Part shown: positions 33,890 to 47,000 of the stretch, piece after piece
Position numbering within the stretch: the first letter of the stretch is position 1
Layout of the letters: every line of letters starts with the position of its first letter
Origin: Trichobilharzia szidati
Lineage: Eukaryota > Platyhelminthes > Trematoda > Strigeidida > Schistosomatidae
Direction: 5' to 3'
Length of the DNA: 64,000 bases
Assembly: GCA_944472155.2 (NCBI GenBank)
Contig: OX235271.1
Location: 42,768,633 to 42,832,632 of the forward strand
Made by a program: the position numbers and the translations under genes
Notes under the pieces: model-generated
Database searches by the model: none
Told to the model about the DNA's origin: nothing
Seen by the model: only the letters and a program-made list of their open reading frames with translations

Positions 33890-36184
33890 TGAAATAGTGA
33901 AATGAATTTATTGTTTTGATGAATCTCTGAAATTCTGTGGGGTTTTGAAATTCCCAATGCACATAATGATATGACATTTTAGTGTTTTGCTTCACCATTA
34001 AAGCCTATTTCTAAATTTCGTTAATGCGCTGAATATGGAGACGCTAATTTGATGTTGTTCAACATCAAGATATTGAGACTTTAGGACGATGAGATGTAGA
34101 ACGAATGAGATCTCCTTTACTATATGCAAGAATTTGTGGTCTCATGATATGTAAACTCCAGACAGTGGTAATCACTTTCCTAATGAAATAGATATGTTTA
34201 TGTAACTTTAACCGGCTGTGTAGAATGAAATCCAAAGATGAGTTAGGGAAGTGGCACTCTTCTCCAACCAATACTGAGTGCTGAATGTGGAAATCAGTTT
34301 CAGTGAGTGTATGGTAGTGCATGGTAGTAGGTAAACTGATTTATAACACAATGCAACCAAAATGAATCTTTTGCCTTATAGAATTCTACAGCTTCTTATC
34401 CGATCCTTAGAGAAAGAACAATTCGGATGAACTGGCGACTGCAGCACTGTCTTCATACACATGTTGTGATACTACACTATGAGAGGACACTAAGGACACT
34501 GAGAATCTATCAAGGAGTCAAGTATTTCGTAAAATGTTTCACCAGTTCTGCAAGAGTAGTGTTTGTTCCAGGAGATTTATGGCATTATTCAAACAAATGA
34601 TGGGACTCTATTGGAAGGTACTTAGTGTTAATTTGAGAGAAGCAGTTGTGAAGAATATTCCCCATTTTATACACCAAACACTGGAGTGTTGCTAACTTTC
34701 GAGTCATTTCTGTACGAAATATTTGTGAATCATTGACTCCTTTCAAAATAGGAATCAAAGATGAATAGGTTAACCTGGCGTGCCTACACCTATTGTTTAA
34801 CAAAATACAGAGAATGTTTCGACCAGGACACAAATGCAATCCCCTACTTATCTGTAGCATTTCATGTTTCACTGAATCACTCTTCACTATAGCTATGACC
34901 AACGATTTCCTCTCCGTCGGATAACTTCCACCCATATTATCTAGGTCACGTTACTGTAAATTTATAATTCAATTTATCAGCAATGCTAAAGAAGGGCTAC
35001 ATAACCAACGTACAGATGCATAGCTGTTCTGTATTCGGATATTAGTCCAGTGGGAGTTTGTATGAGTAAGACGGTTCCCGTCATCACACATCAATTGGTT
35101 TTCATATCAATGAATGCGAACTGAGTGTACATCAGCACTTCTACAATTCTGTCTAATTTCATCGACCAGATAACTTGTCAGTAGCATCATCAGGGAAGTT
35201 CCAGTGCTACAGAAAGTTGATGAAGTTCTCAATTCATAGGTTTGAATATCACTCAAGTGTATATTTATAGGGAGAAATGTTTGTTAATAAAATATTGTGG
35301 CTGTTTGAAATAAACATGGCCACATTCAACACACTCACAGCAGGAAATCAAATAAGTTTGCCTGAAGTTAAGAAGGTGATATATTTTGAGAGTATCGAAT
35401 CTAGCGTGTGTTCACTCATCTATTCAAGGAAAGAACAGTGAAATGGTTTAAAACAAGTTCATCTCAAATCTGGTTTATGTCAATCTTGCCAATGTATCAA
35501 ATAACTTTTCAAACAGAGAGAGAAAGAGAGTATTACATTATGCCAATCAATGGCCTGAGGTTTTCAGATAGTCACTGGAATAATTGATAATGGAGTGAAC
35601 TAAATACAGCTGACTGAGTGTCATCAATTAGTCAGTGTAGTTTGGCGGTCACTGATGCTCGAATGTCGTCATCGTCAGTAATCACCTATTGAATTTCAGA
35701 AAATTGACAATTCTCATATTTCCCTAATGTGTTTCACTGATATTAATCACTACACTAAATCCACTACACTAAATAATGCTTTAAGAGGTTGTAATTTGGA
35801 GAAGGGAATCTGTATGCCGTATTGCTGCAGCTGAGACAGTTCATTCATCATGAGTGGCAGACGGAGGACTCTCATTCTGAATATGAACGCTGGTAGCAAA
35901 CAGAATTCTCAAACTGTCAATGCTCAATCATAATCTATATTCCTTATAAACTAAATGAGATCATTACTGTTACCGATGGATGCTGTTTTCTCACATTTCA
36001 CTCAACACTTGATCGAAATATCTCTTCCTCTTAATAGTCCTCAGATAATGTCATACTCAACTGTGACGTTGACATAATCTCCAAATGATTCACAAATTAT
36101 TCTTTTTCTTCGAATACTGACATTTTGTAGAACATCGTGGTATAATTTCATCTGACTCTGTCGTCCGATTGATAATCAGACTGA
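33890..36184. other. Region without supported genes
   Basis: Minus-strand frames at 34065-34322 (85 codons) and 34585-34935 (116 codons) look protein-like. They have no recognised motif, no clear splice pair and no duplicate to test them against. Could be decayed exons. Confidence 0.35.
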
Positions 36185-36372
36185 GTAACTTTAATTAAAC
36201 CAGCAATACTGCCAATCATACAGATTTTCACCCCGAAAATAAGGCGTTGATAACAATCCTCATGATATGAACATCTTCATATATGTTTGGATTGTTTACA
36301 GAACAGCAAACAATGTCACTGTTTATAAGTGATGAATATGTTTTATAATTTCCGGAGGAGATCCACATGAGT

Positions 36373-36790
36373 TTAACTAAGCCAAATGTGAAAGCATTGC
36401 TATGCACTGGAGTGAACGATGAATTCATAGATGATATTGAGAGCTCATCCACGTGTCTGGAAACTCAGTTGCACCCAAATTTCATTCGAGTGGGCAAGTC
36501 GCTTGCAAATTCAATCCCTTTATGTTCGAGGCACAAATGACACTTGTCGCACCTCGTATGCTCACAAACACTTCGTGGAATGCTGGACAGCGCAGAAGTC
36601 CATCTTATCCCAGAATTTCGCGGCAGATTCGATCCAGTAATAGTACTTCTCATAAACGCAACACACATGTTATGCTGCCAACCTTTTTGAAACAATGAAG
36701 CCAGTGAACAGAAAAAGAATGGCTGTTTGAACCGACTATCACGCAGAATAATGATGATGGCGTGAAACGTGTGAAATGCACCTGGTGAGT
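36373..36790 (+). pseudogene. Broken copy of the unknown-gene exon A
   Basis: Matches 61872-62120 of the right arm. MSLTKPNVKALLC is kept, but the acceptor AG is changed to GG just before the exon. The frame stops soon after KSLANSIPLCSRHK, and about 190 bp (36537-36725) interrupt the match. Not usable as the same exon. Confidence 0.55.
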
Positions 36791-37359
36791 AGATCACATC
36801 GATCCAGCTAGCAAGCTCTACTGCCTCACTTGGATAACTCCCAACTGACCATATCGATCAGCGATACATTTCAACTTGCTATAAACCTGAGAGTAAGTCG
36901 GAGGTTCAGTTATCCCTTAAGGTTTCAGTGATTACTCGACCACTAACAACTTGTGACGACAACCAGTTTCACATACTACAGCGAGGGAAGAGCGATACTC
37001 AAATATATAGTCAACTATGGATTGTACACGTAAATTTACAGAATTCCATTTTTCTAAGGAGAACCCTTCGTATTGGTACACTACGCTACTTCTTCTTCTT
37101 TTTTCTTCAACGTCAAATCCAGTACGAATTCACATACGAATACGTCAACTGGATAGTAGGTAGTGAAAGCTACATAATTAAAGTATTCAGCCGACAGAGC
37201 ACAGTTACGCCAAAATCCATCATCTCAGCTACACATTTTGACTATTATTTCAATAAGAATCTTTAATATTGTTATCACTGCTCACTGGTGACTACCGACT
37301 ACGGAACGAATATTTCTGGAGTTCTAGTGAGAGGTCGTGGTGACTGATGTCCACAAATT

Positions 37360-37945
37360 CGTGTGAGGACAAATATTTCTCTGTCTTCTATGTGGGGCTT
37401 CTTTGAAGTGATGGCTTCAGTGAATCTTCATCCGTCCAACTGAGGAGTGTGCCTACAAATGCAAGTCGGTTGCCACTTTCTTCCTCGCATGCAAGACTTA
37501 CATGATTTTACATGGAGTTGAGTCTGTCCAGTAGATGAGTTGCTTCTTCATGATAATCACATATCAAAATAGTGCCATCACCACACCGCCTACAGAAAGA
37601 CACTATAACAATCTAATCATTGAACGAGTTTTCCATGAGAACCATTTAAAAATCAGCCAATAAGTTTCCCAATGGACTCCCATTGTTATGCCATCCACAT
37701 ATCAAAAGCGTTCATCCTTAAATGTCAAATGAAGGTTATCAGATAAACACAATAATAATAATAGAGAATCTTTCAAAAAAAGCGAACCGGAAATAAGTTT
37801 CTCATGTGCTAGGTGAAGGCAGGGTTGGACATCGGGACGTGTTGGCAGAAAGCAATTCTTCACTGAGTTGTCATCTTGTTGGTTTCATGTAGTATTCTTC
37901 TTTGATCACCACTTCAAAGTCTAATGTGGAATTTAATCATTCAAT
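37360..37945 (-). mobile_element. Penelope-like RT fragment, left arm
   Basis: Mirror of 60760-61345. The RT sequence is degenerate, with the same GDD-type active-site region as the right-arm copy. Confidence 0.5.
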
Positions 37946-38191
37946 ATGCTTGTGTGTTTTACGTATTTGAAATCAGCGGATTAGTCAGACAGCGGTGGAC
38001 TCTTAACTGATTGGTCAAGTGGTTCGAACGTCACTTCGTATACACCCAACCACTTAAGTTTTTGACAATCTTCACTTGTCAAGTGTCACTCTCAGCTACC
38101 AAGATGAATGTGAATCTGATATCGATACTAGATAGTTGGAGGTAGTCTGCAGCAAGCCAAGGACTGAAGGCATGACACTGCTTACTTCTTC

Positions 38192-38419
38192 TTAGTGGCT
38201 AATCAAAGTATCTATTAAAGTCCTGCAGGAGAGCAGAAACCAGCCAATATTGTTCAGTGGCGGCGACGTGTCTGACTGGAGAACTGGGTGACGCGAGGGT
38301 TTCAGTTTCCAGGAAGACATGGGTATTCCTATAAGATCACCGATACGTCTTGCTGACTTGTAAGTTCCAAAAGGCATGAAACCTAGGTCCAGATAGAGCT
38401 TCCTACTGATTTCCTCCAA
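38192..38419 (-). other. Conserved open frame, left-arm copy
   Basis: 75 codons, LYLDLGFMPFGTYKSARRIG ... LSCRTLIDTLISH. The right-arm copy (60283-60510, plus) is also open, with scattered replacements. Not recognised; may be a Penelope upstream region, since it lies next to the RT fragment in both arms. Confidence 0.3.
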
Positions 38420-39340
38420 ACGCCCATTGTATATATATATACATCTTATTCAAATGAAAGTTCTTTGAAGGCTGAAATGTTGTGACAATTGTAATATGAA
38501 GAATATTTTGCAAAACTGAAGGCGAAAACCAGGTTTAATAAAAACAACTCAAAATATAATGAAAATATGGAGTGGAATGTGAATTATTTTTAATACTGCT
38601 AGCACCGCATATTGAATTTATTATGAATCTGCACCGATTAAGTGGGTTGTGATGGGTGATGCCCACGCGAAATCATCGCCTTCCCCATCCATGAATGTCA
38701 GATGACACAGCACTAGTTGAGCAGAGAGTAAGCGGTGGACAATTCAGAGCATGGTCTCCCTCCACGACGCTCAGATTCTAGGAACTTTGGGGATTTCGAA
38801 TTAATTCCAGTCGTCAGATCTTTGTCGCTAACTGATATCAGTTGAAGAGATCATTTGAATTCAGGGAGCACTGGATAGATACTTCCTCCTATGTTCAGAT
38901 TCCTGAGCACCTCGTAACTATGACGTCAACACGAAGCGAACTCGTCACCTTCAGATTAGGAGATCAAGTTCGCATATTATTCTCCCGTTTGAGGTAACTT
39001 GATCACAACTCGACTGACTGAGATTATGTTCAGTCAGGTAAGTGGGTGAACCTCTCGCTTCATCTTACAAGCTCTGATAAAGAGAGCGAGATGAGTGCTT
39101 CATCTGAGGCTGTCCTAACACAATGAATCAAGAGACTTCACGTCGTCTTCACAGCTTACAATGGCCATCGAGATAGAATACAGATAGAATAGAGCGCATC
39201 ACAGCATATATTCACGTCACTGAGGTGTTGTTTACATTGGAATATCAATAAGAAATTGAGAAGGAATCTGATTACTAGTCTTTGGTATTGTTGACATATA
39301 CTGTTCAATTTGTACAATCACTGATAATCTCAACCAGAAG

Positions 39341-39513
39341 AAATAAAGTATAATTATATTTTAATAGTTTACACACAATGATAAGTTTTGTTATTGGTGA
39401 TTTTGCTCGAAATATTACCAATAACAAAACTTATCATTGTGTGTAAAGTATTAAAATATAAATATACTTTATTTGATCTAATCCACAATGCTCAAACGTT
39501 TACTGATATTAAT
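39341..39513. mobile_element. Foldback insertion with target-site duplication, left arm only
   Basis: 58-nt inverted repeats (39341-39398 and 39417-39474, two mismatches) around an 18-nt loop, followed by 39 nt of unique tail. Flanked by 11-bp direct repeats TCAACCAGAAG (39330-39340, 39514-39524). The right arm has a single uninterrupted copy of that site near 59365, so the insertion is younger than the arm duplication. No coding capacity; superfamily unknown. Confidence 0.8.
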
Positions 39514-40304
39514 TCAACCAGAAGAGTACAACCTTTCCATTTTATCATTATAATTATGTGAACCGGTGATGGCCTCATCAGTGTGCATCTATGAGTTTCA
39601 CTGCTTCTGAACAGCTAGTTACATAGGTCAAACTCAGAGGGCGTTATCCATGTGTAAGTGAACCCACGCGTGAAGATCAATACCAGTATGGTATTCACAA
39701 GTGACAAATGAAAGTTTATTGCACAAATACTTTACAACTGGTTACAATTATATTTCTAGATATTTCATCATGCCAATTAGTAATCAGAGTGCACACGCCT
39801 CTCATGAGATCAGTCACTGTACACCAGATTCAGTGAAAGTTTGTTTTCTCTTTCTCATATTTCTCAACAAGATCTATTTTTGGTTTTTCTAAATTGAGGA
39901 AGAGTACATATCTCACATCACTTAGGTATGTGTAGAGCAATTAAATTCAGTAAATTACTCCACACGATATTAACAGATATTCCATTGTAAATAATCATCT
40001 TTGAATGAGATACATACAAATTTATTATGAGACTAAGCCTCATTGCATTAATATTATACAAGTAGTAATTTTAATTAAACAGCGACTTCTGTAAGTCATT
40101 CAGTGATATTGCTGAGTGAATCATTGAAAATGACGACACCAGTTTCCACCTAGTTTTGCACACTTCTGCAGTGTGCATCATTCACCACACACGCGGCCAT
40201 CGAAGTCAGCACCTTCAGGATACGGGACGTGTTCACCAGTGATTCAAAAAGTTTGATAGAGTCCAACTGATGGCCTATTGTTTTCAAATTTTATCATTCT
40301 ACAG

Positions 40305-40442
40305 ATTCTATTACCACCAACAGACTATGTGATCAGGAATAATAATGTCGAATTTATTTGGTACATCCAAGTAGGTGTCAATACTGAGATTACATCGTCC
40401 AGGAGGGATATTCCTAATGAGCATTTCACCACAGTTAGCAAT
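40305..40442 (+). CDS. Exon candidate B of an unknown gene, intact in the left arm
   Basis: Acceptor TCATTCTACAG, 138 nt (46 codons, phase 0), donor GTAAGT. Encodes ILLPPTDYVIRNNNVEFIWY ... HFTTVSN. Same orientation as exon A in its arm and about 3.5 kb downstream, so both could belong to one gene, but the phases (1 and 0) need another exon between. No family recognised. Confidence 0.45.
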
Positions 40443-40814
40443 GTAAGTAATTTCGGTTACGTCAGAATGAAGAATGTACAAAGTTTATGCATTATTATGA
40501 TGGATAGCTTGAACGTCATCAGAATCCAATTTGTTGTCCTCCGACAGCACACTAACACAATGCGCCCAGTCATCCGTCTGCTGCAGACTCAGTTGTCTCA
40601 GTGACAACAAGCACACAGCTTAGTGGCAATACTTTTTTCCGACTGCCTCAACCATCTATCAAGTTGTTGTCCATTCATGCATTCAAAAGATTACAATAGT
40701 TGTGGAATCAGGAGGTTCCATGAAAATAGAAATTAAGAAATGGGGACAGTAATGAGATAAGCTGTTACACACTGTGATCAAGAGTACGGTTAACTGAAAC
40801 GGTTTCCGAAGTCA

Positions 40815-41003
40815 CTATTTCAATAACATTGTCACATCGGGAAGTAATGTGAAGCTTGTGAGCATCCTGTTATTCCTATTCAATATGAATGTATATGCTT
40901 TTGAAATGTGACCGAACCATTCACGAAGAGAGAGACAGAGATACATTCGCAGAGCGAAAGATGAAATTGTGCAGTCGAGGTCAGTTATCTTATTAGAAGG
41001 CAT
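40815..41003 (-). other. Open frame kept in both arms, left copy
   Basis: 62 codons beginning MPSNKITDLDCTISS. The right copy (57878-58066, plus) differs at only a few residues; there a TTTATAG acceptor-like sequence precedes it. No family recognised. Confidence 0.25.
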
Positions 41004-41339
41004 AATTTAGAAAATACATATGTGTTATCGAAAATAAGGTCTGTTTCGGCTCTTCTAGTTCTCACTGTTTGGCAAAGACATTCTCACTAGTGAGATAGAA
41101 ACACACAGATGAAATATTTCGAATTTTACCATGGTTATCAACTTGTAATTTGTTGGTCTTGTCCTTACTTAAAGAAATGAGACCCCGTTTAGATATGATG
41201 GAGAAGATTTGTAGCTCAGGTGGATGATTTTGATGTGGTTGTGTTCTCTGAGCTGGATAGTTAATTTGCGAAGCTTTCACCACCCTACTAGGTGACATTT
41301 TCAGCGCATACTTCAAATTGAAGTGTAGGTGTATCTTGC

Positions 41340-41790
41340 CTTGACTTTCTGGATCTGGCTGCCTTTGGCACCTTCCTCCGTCTCGTGTGTTTGTGGCTGA
41401 AACAATGCTTCCTAGCAGTATAACTGAAGGAATTAACCTCTTCCAAGTTTCTCTCGTTGGTTGTAATTGGGGCTGGTTATTGTTGTTGCTGTTGATTGGT
41501 TATCTCCATCACCTCCGTCTTCTCTATGTTCACCTGGAGTCCGATCTTCGCTGCCTGCTTCTTCTGTCAGTTTGAAGCTTTTTGCCTGTGAGTCTTCGAA
41601 TTTGTGTAGCATTAAACATTAATCATCCGTGCGGGGATTTCGGATCTTCTAGAGTCTTCTCATCTGTGGTCCAGCGTATTCCTGCCTTCTCGCTTCCTGT
41701 GCACAGTCTGACGCATGATCTACTCCACCAAAATTAGGAATATCATTGGTGATAACAGACACAGCCGATATCATTGATGACGACATGTAA
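41340..41790 (-). mobile_element. RTE-like LINE fragment, left arm
   Basis: The minus strand encodes KLTEEAGSEDRTPGEH and the following segment. It corresponds to LAEEAGSEDGTSSEH of the RTE copies at 14.2, 20.5 and 25.3 kb, just after the RT active site. Short and broken. Confidence 0.6.
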
Positions 41791-42545
41791 TATATTGACG
41801 GATTCACTTTCCAAAAATTGATATCATTTGAAGATTTTGAAACGAGTCAGTTAGTTCCATCCCAAAGAAAATTGTCTCTATCTAATTACTTTGGAATGGA
41901 AAAGTAGATAGTTGGATATGAAGATTGAGACTAAATTCACTTAATATGCCAAATCGAGTTCACTTTTAATAGATTAAACAAATCTGAGCCTCTGGTATTC
42001 GAGATTCATCATTATAAAAGTTTCTGTATTTCTCAATGAGTGAAAGACAAAACAATATCGCTTCTACTGACGTTTCGCTATTTAATTTCGTTGCTAACAG
42101 CTTTATCAAAGTATCATATAGCCACCATAATTTACAAAATCTCAGAGGTATATCTGGCACCTTAATTGTCTTTTCGCAGCATGAGGTAATTTTCATGTCA
42201 TCAATTTGCTCAGTTGGTGAAGGTAACCACACATGCTGCGCCTATAATTTCATACACTTATCTAATCTGATAATCTACACATGCCTCTGTCATTTTCACC
42301 AATTGACCAACTTGACAAAGCAAAAATTACCTCATGCTGTAGAAAAACGATTGAATTGTTGTACGTAAGCTGAGATTTTGTAAACGTTGGTTTATTACTA
42401 TACTCCGCTACATCTGTTAGCAGTATTCTAGCGAAACATCAGTAAAAACAACAATATCGTTTTGTTTTTCATTCATTGGGTAATCCAAAATCTTTCACAA
42501 TAAAGAGATTAAATTCCGAAATCGTATTTCCGAACATCATGTGGC

Positions 42546-42775
42546 ATGGTTAAGCAAGCATCTATTCATAGTTCTGTTTTAGCACACCTTGTAGATAGTG
42601 AGCATAAAACTGATGTCAATGCAGTAGTCAAAATTATTTATCCCATTTCTACTAATCCTTATTTTGATTTCCTGGTTCGTCTTCTGCATACAGCAGCTGA
42701 AGCCATAGGAATCCACCAGAACAAGTCAAACCTGTATGTTCCCCAAAAATGTGTACAGCCACTTTTGCTACCTTG
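42546..42775 (+). mobile_element. Penelope-like C-terminal fragment, left arm
   Basis: ASIHSSVLAHLVDSEHKTD, then RLLHTAAEAIGIHQNKSNLY and CVQPLLLP, the end of a Penelope-like ORF. The SINE begins immediately after it at 42776. Confidence 0.6.
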
Positions 42776-42945
42776 TGTGTCGGTGGCAGAGTGGTTAGGA
42801 CTCTCGCCGAACATGCACATAGTCCGAGGTTCGATCCCCCATCGAAGCACACCTGATATCTATGGTCGACCTGCTAAATTTGGGCTACCGATATCACACG
42901 CTGAAAATTTCATACTTGTACCAGAATACTGTGAGTAATCATGCT
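42776..42945 (+). mobile_element. tRNA-derived SINE, left arm outer copy
   Basis: GGCAGAGTGGTTAGGACTC (A box region), GAGGTTCGATCCC (B box), body with TGATATCTATGGTCGACCTG. No A-rich tail; a (TA)n(GA)n microsatellite follows at 42948-42980. Confidence 0.75.
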
Positions 42946-43199
42946 TAAGTAATATATATATATATAGAGAGAGAGAGAGATCGAAGTACTCCACCCACAA
43001 CATAAAACTTTGAAAATTATAATTGTCCAAATTATTTTACTATTTTTCTGACTACTTCATCTTTAATTACAAGTTACCATTGTCCATATCGTTTTATTTT
43101 CTTTAATAATCTGCTGCGCGATCAACTTGACCATTCGCTTATTCCTTAATTACTCTTCATTTTTCTAAAAATATGCATTAAGAAACCCACGTGTTGTAA

Positions 43200-43940
43200 C
43201 CCGTTCTACCTTGGGTCCTCTCCTTGCAGACTGTTTTATGGCGAGTGTAGAAAAAGGTCGGTTGAAGTCAACAATCCAAAGCCTTCAAATGAATAAAGGG
43301 TATGTAGATGACAACTTTATTATTTGCAATAGTGATTGTAATTTGAATAATATATTGAATGCATTTAATGGTTGCAATCCAGTGATAAAATTCACACTCG
43401 GAATGCAGAACGAGTCTAGTCTTCATTTCCTCGTTGTGAAATTATCAACGAAGACCGAGGGAACTCTGAAAAGATCACGTTACAGAAAACTGTCATGGAA
43501 TGGTCAACTGACAAATTTCTACAGCCAGGTACCCATTGGTCGAAAACGAAACCTGGCCGGTCTCTCGTCACTCGCATTCGGCACATATATAGCCCTAATA
43601 TTGTGAAGGAAGAGTTGAATCTTTTGAAAACAGTCCTAATAGAAAATGGATTTCCAACACGTTTTATAGAAAATTATATACATCCAAATCCTATAAAATG
43701 TGACAAAGCATCCGTAACTAAGAATATAATGTGCTTGAACATGGAATTCAAAGGTGACTCGTCTGCCGATATCATTGAAAGAAGGGTCTCACAGTACCTG
43801 AGAAGGACATTCCCTGCTGCATCTTTGAGAATAGCCTTTACCAGTCGACTGTCACTGTTCAATTACCGTATACACGTGTACAGCTTGATAATAAATTCAT
43901 TGAAAATAATCTCTTCGCTGAATCACTTGTTTTGATTTTC
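43200..43940 (+). mobile_element. Penelope-like RT fragment, left arm
   Basis: LGPLLADCFMASVEKGRLKS, GYVDDNFIICNSD (YVDD active site) and SLHFLVVKLSTKTEGTLKRS. After a frameshift near 43550 come IVKEELNLLKTVLIENGFPT and LRRTFPAASLRIAFTSRLS. The GIY-YIG domain is missing. It lies downstream of a C-terminal fragment (42546) in the same orientation, as in tandem or rearranged Penelope copies. Confidence 0.75.
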
Positions 43941-44099
43941 TACGTTAAAACGGAAATTTTCCATGCAGTGATCATTTCTAAATTTTAATTATATGTATTA
44001 ATTGTCTTCGTCAACTGTCACCCCCCCCCCCACGCTTTGCAATGCCGATAATGACAAATTACTGTCAACAAAAACATATCGCCACTTGATTGGTAAATT

Positions 44100-47000
44100 G
44101 TTGTGTATTGTAATACAAATGCTACTCATAATATATTAGAGTAGAGCCAGAGGTGAGCATCTAGCTGTAAAGTAAATATTCCCTTGCTCAATCCTTTTAC
44201 TTTCTAAATGTCTAAATGAAGATTTTTCTGTATTGAATTCAGAAATTTTCAAGAAATAATATGCACCCTAGTTTATCGTTATCAAGGAAATCGGAAACAT
44301 GCTGAAGTGTTAACCTCAACATTGCACAAGTGATTATCTAACATCCCATACTACTTATCAACTTACTTAAAAGGACAAACTGTTTGGAACATCCCCCCTG
44401 GATGACCTACTTACAATATTGATACTCATTTAAATGTTTTAACTAACTTTGTAATAATAATAGAATTTTTTGGCTAGACTGTGTATCATTAATTTGACAG
44501 TTACATGTCACATGTTCATTTTTACATTCATTATTTGCATTTGTCATTGTTAAATCTTTAATTGCAATACTTCTATTTGTCATTGTTTTGTGAACATTGA
44601 CAATGTGTTGTTGAACGACATGAGTTTGTTTGAGTGAATGAAGGTGATTCTGACCCAGGAGTGTCTGCAGGAAGCCTTGGTGCGTGTTTGACTCTTGTGG
44701 ACAGAGCTTTTGATCCAACCTCGTTGAGAGTATTCTCCTCGATTCCAAAGGTAATTTATACAGTTGAACTTTGATTAACTAATTGTGTGATGCAGTACTT
44801 GTTTTGTATTTAGAAAACTACATTAGCTGTATAGCTGCCTCACAGCACTGTTGAGGTAAATTTGAGTTTTGATGTTATTATTGTCGACCAGAACCACTAA
44901 ATTACCGGAGACTAATCGTCTTTTCCCTGTCTTTAGAGCATTCCGTGATACCGCGCGTCACAACGAAGTTTTGCTTGAACTTTCCAATCGGTTTCGCTAT
45001 GCTGTTATCATTTGTAAGTAGAAGTGTGATATGTATATATATGCCAGGCATAACCATAAGTACACTAATAACAACAAATCAGAAATCATGGCTGAATATG
45101 AAACAGGGAATAGACAATATGCAAGCAGATTTTGCATACTCATTAACTGTTTTCTTACTCAATTTTCCTAAAAGTAGTTTAAATATATGAAGGCATCAGG
45201 AGTAGTTGGTCAGGTCAGACGAGAACAATGTGACTTATCGCATTTCGGAAACGAGAGCGCATTCGCTGAATATTGTGTTCATTGATCTGCTCAACTGTAA
45301 TCGGTCCCATTAGGCAAAATCTGACACAGACATGCAACCGAACATTCACTTCAGTTGCAGTGAAAATTATCTGTAGGGCGGAAATTGTTTGGAAAACCCC
45401 TCATGAACACTCTGAATAAAATACTCACAGATATTTTGACGTGACAGCTTTTCTCCTAAACATTGTTCTGATATTTGCATTTCGTGTGCTGACTTGATGC
45501 TTATTATTTGTCTTGGTCACTGTTCAATTTCTAATTTTCATGTTTCTTTTTGTGATGCGGAGAAGATGAAGTGAAGTAGAATGATGAATTCAAGTGGTAA
45601 TATAAAAAATAACATAACTACGATCAAGGCAAATCAAGAGGCTTAAGACAATGTTTCTGAGCTCATAATTTAGGTTTCCGTCCATGTATACCTAGAGCCA
45701 CGGTGACGCATAAGTGGAGCAAACGTAAACTTTCCGAGTGGTTTGATTTGGTCGTGTGAATAACTTTGATGGATAAATCGCTTGGGGATGGGCGGGGGTT
45801 TGAATTATCTTAATTTTCGTATTCATACTAGTTCATTTGTCTTTGAAAGTTTTGTTATTCATACAAATAAACTCTACACCCTTAATACGTCTTTTTATTT
45901 ATCTTTATTCCTATCGTATGTGCAATATTGACTGAGCGATTTATACTAACACTTAATGTCTTATTTCATAGAATGAATACGACTGTACAGTTGCTTGAAA
46001 TTAATGAGGTCATCGAAAACAAATATTTCTTCACTGATAAAAACTGTGTTTTGTCTCATCAATGAATGGGTATATTTCTCGACAAATGGAGTCGTTCATG
46101 TTAGTCAATGCATAAAAGGAGTTGAAGAAGTGTTTCACACTAACGTAGTAGGATGAATAACTTCACGAATGGGTTGTAGTCAGGATGAACATGGCAATGA
46201 AGGAAAAGATGAGATCATGTTAAAGCCCTAAAGAAATACAACAGTTACAAGGAGTTAGAGAAACAAACAAATAAATATAAAGTAAATGTACGTGTAGAAC
46301 TTCGGCATTGAGGTAGAATGTAATTCCATATTAGATAAGATTATTTTTAGATATCACATAGCGATGCAGTATTAACGACTGCATGACATTTAAGGTACAA
46401 CTTATTCCCAATAATCATATCAAGGTCCTCACATAGTTTCTTTGCTTTGTTTATAAACATGAGTAAAGTGACAAAAGAAAAGAGCGGGGTAATTACAAGA
46501 TGTTGGAGGTGACATCACCAAAGCCACTTCATCAGCATGCTAGTCAGGGTGATTTTAGTACATTATTTGATCTGCAATTAACAGTCTGGATAGTCCACTT
46601 CCATTCCATATGCTCTCACAGATTCTTAGCACATTTATTCCACCCAAATCAGCTCACTGTCTTCCCGAAGGTCTTCATCAGACGGTGGCAACCCACCTCT
46701 GCGATTCCAACGAAGAATAAGGTTGTTTTGCACATTTTTTGTGCTTTGAAGTATCTGTAGTGACTGTGGTCACCAGCATCACGCTCAGCCTCCTCTCTTT
46801 CCTCACGGCCGGGACCGGCTGGCAAACTAGTGAATTAGTAAACTAGGCGAGGTTACACATCCTGATTCAAATGAAGTAAATCCTAGTGCTGTGGGAAACC
46901 ACTAATGGAGTAGGTATACCAAGTGCAACGAATGCATTACTTCGATGACCGAAATGAAGGTGACACCTCGATAGATGTCAAATTCTCTCTTCTAACTATT

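Noticed and set aside
43211..43606. Host gene on the plus strand
   Set aside because: The YVDD and LLADCF blocks show Penelope RT.
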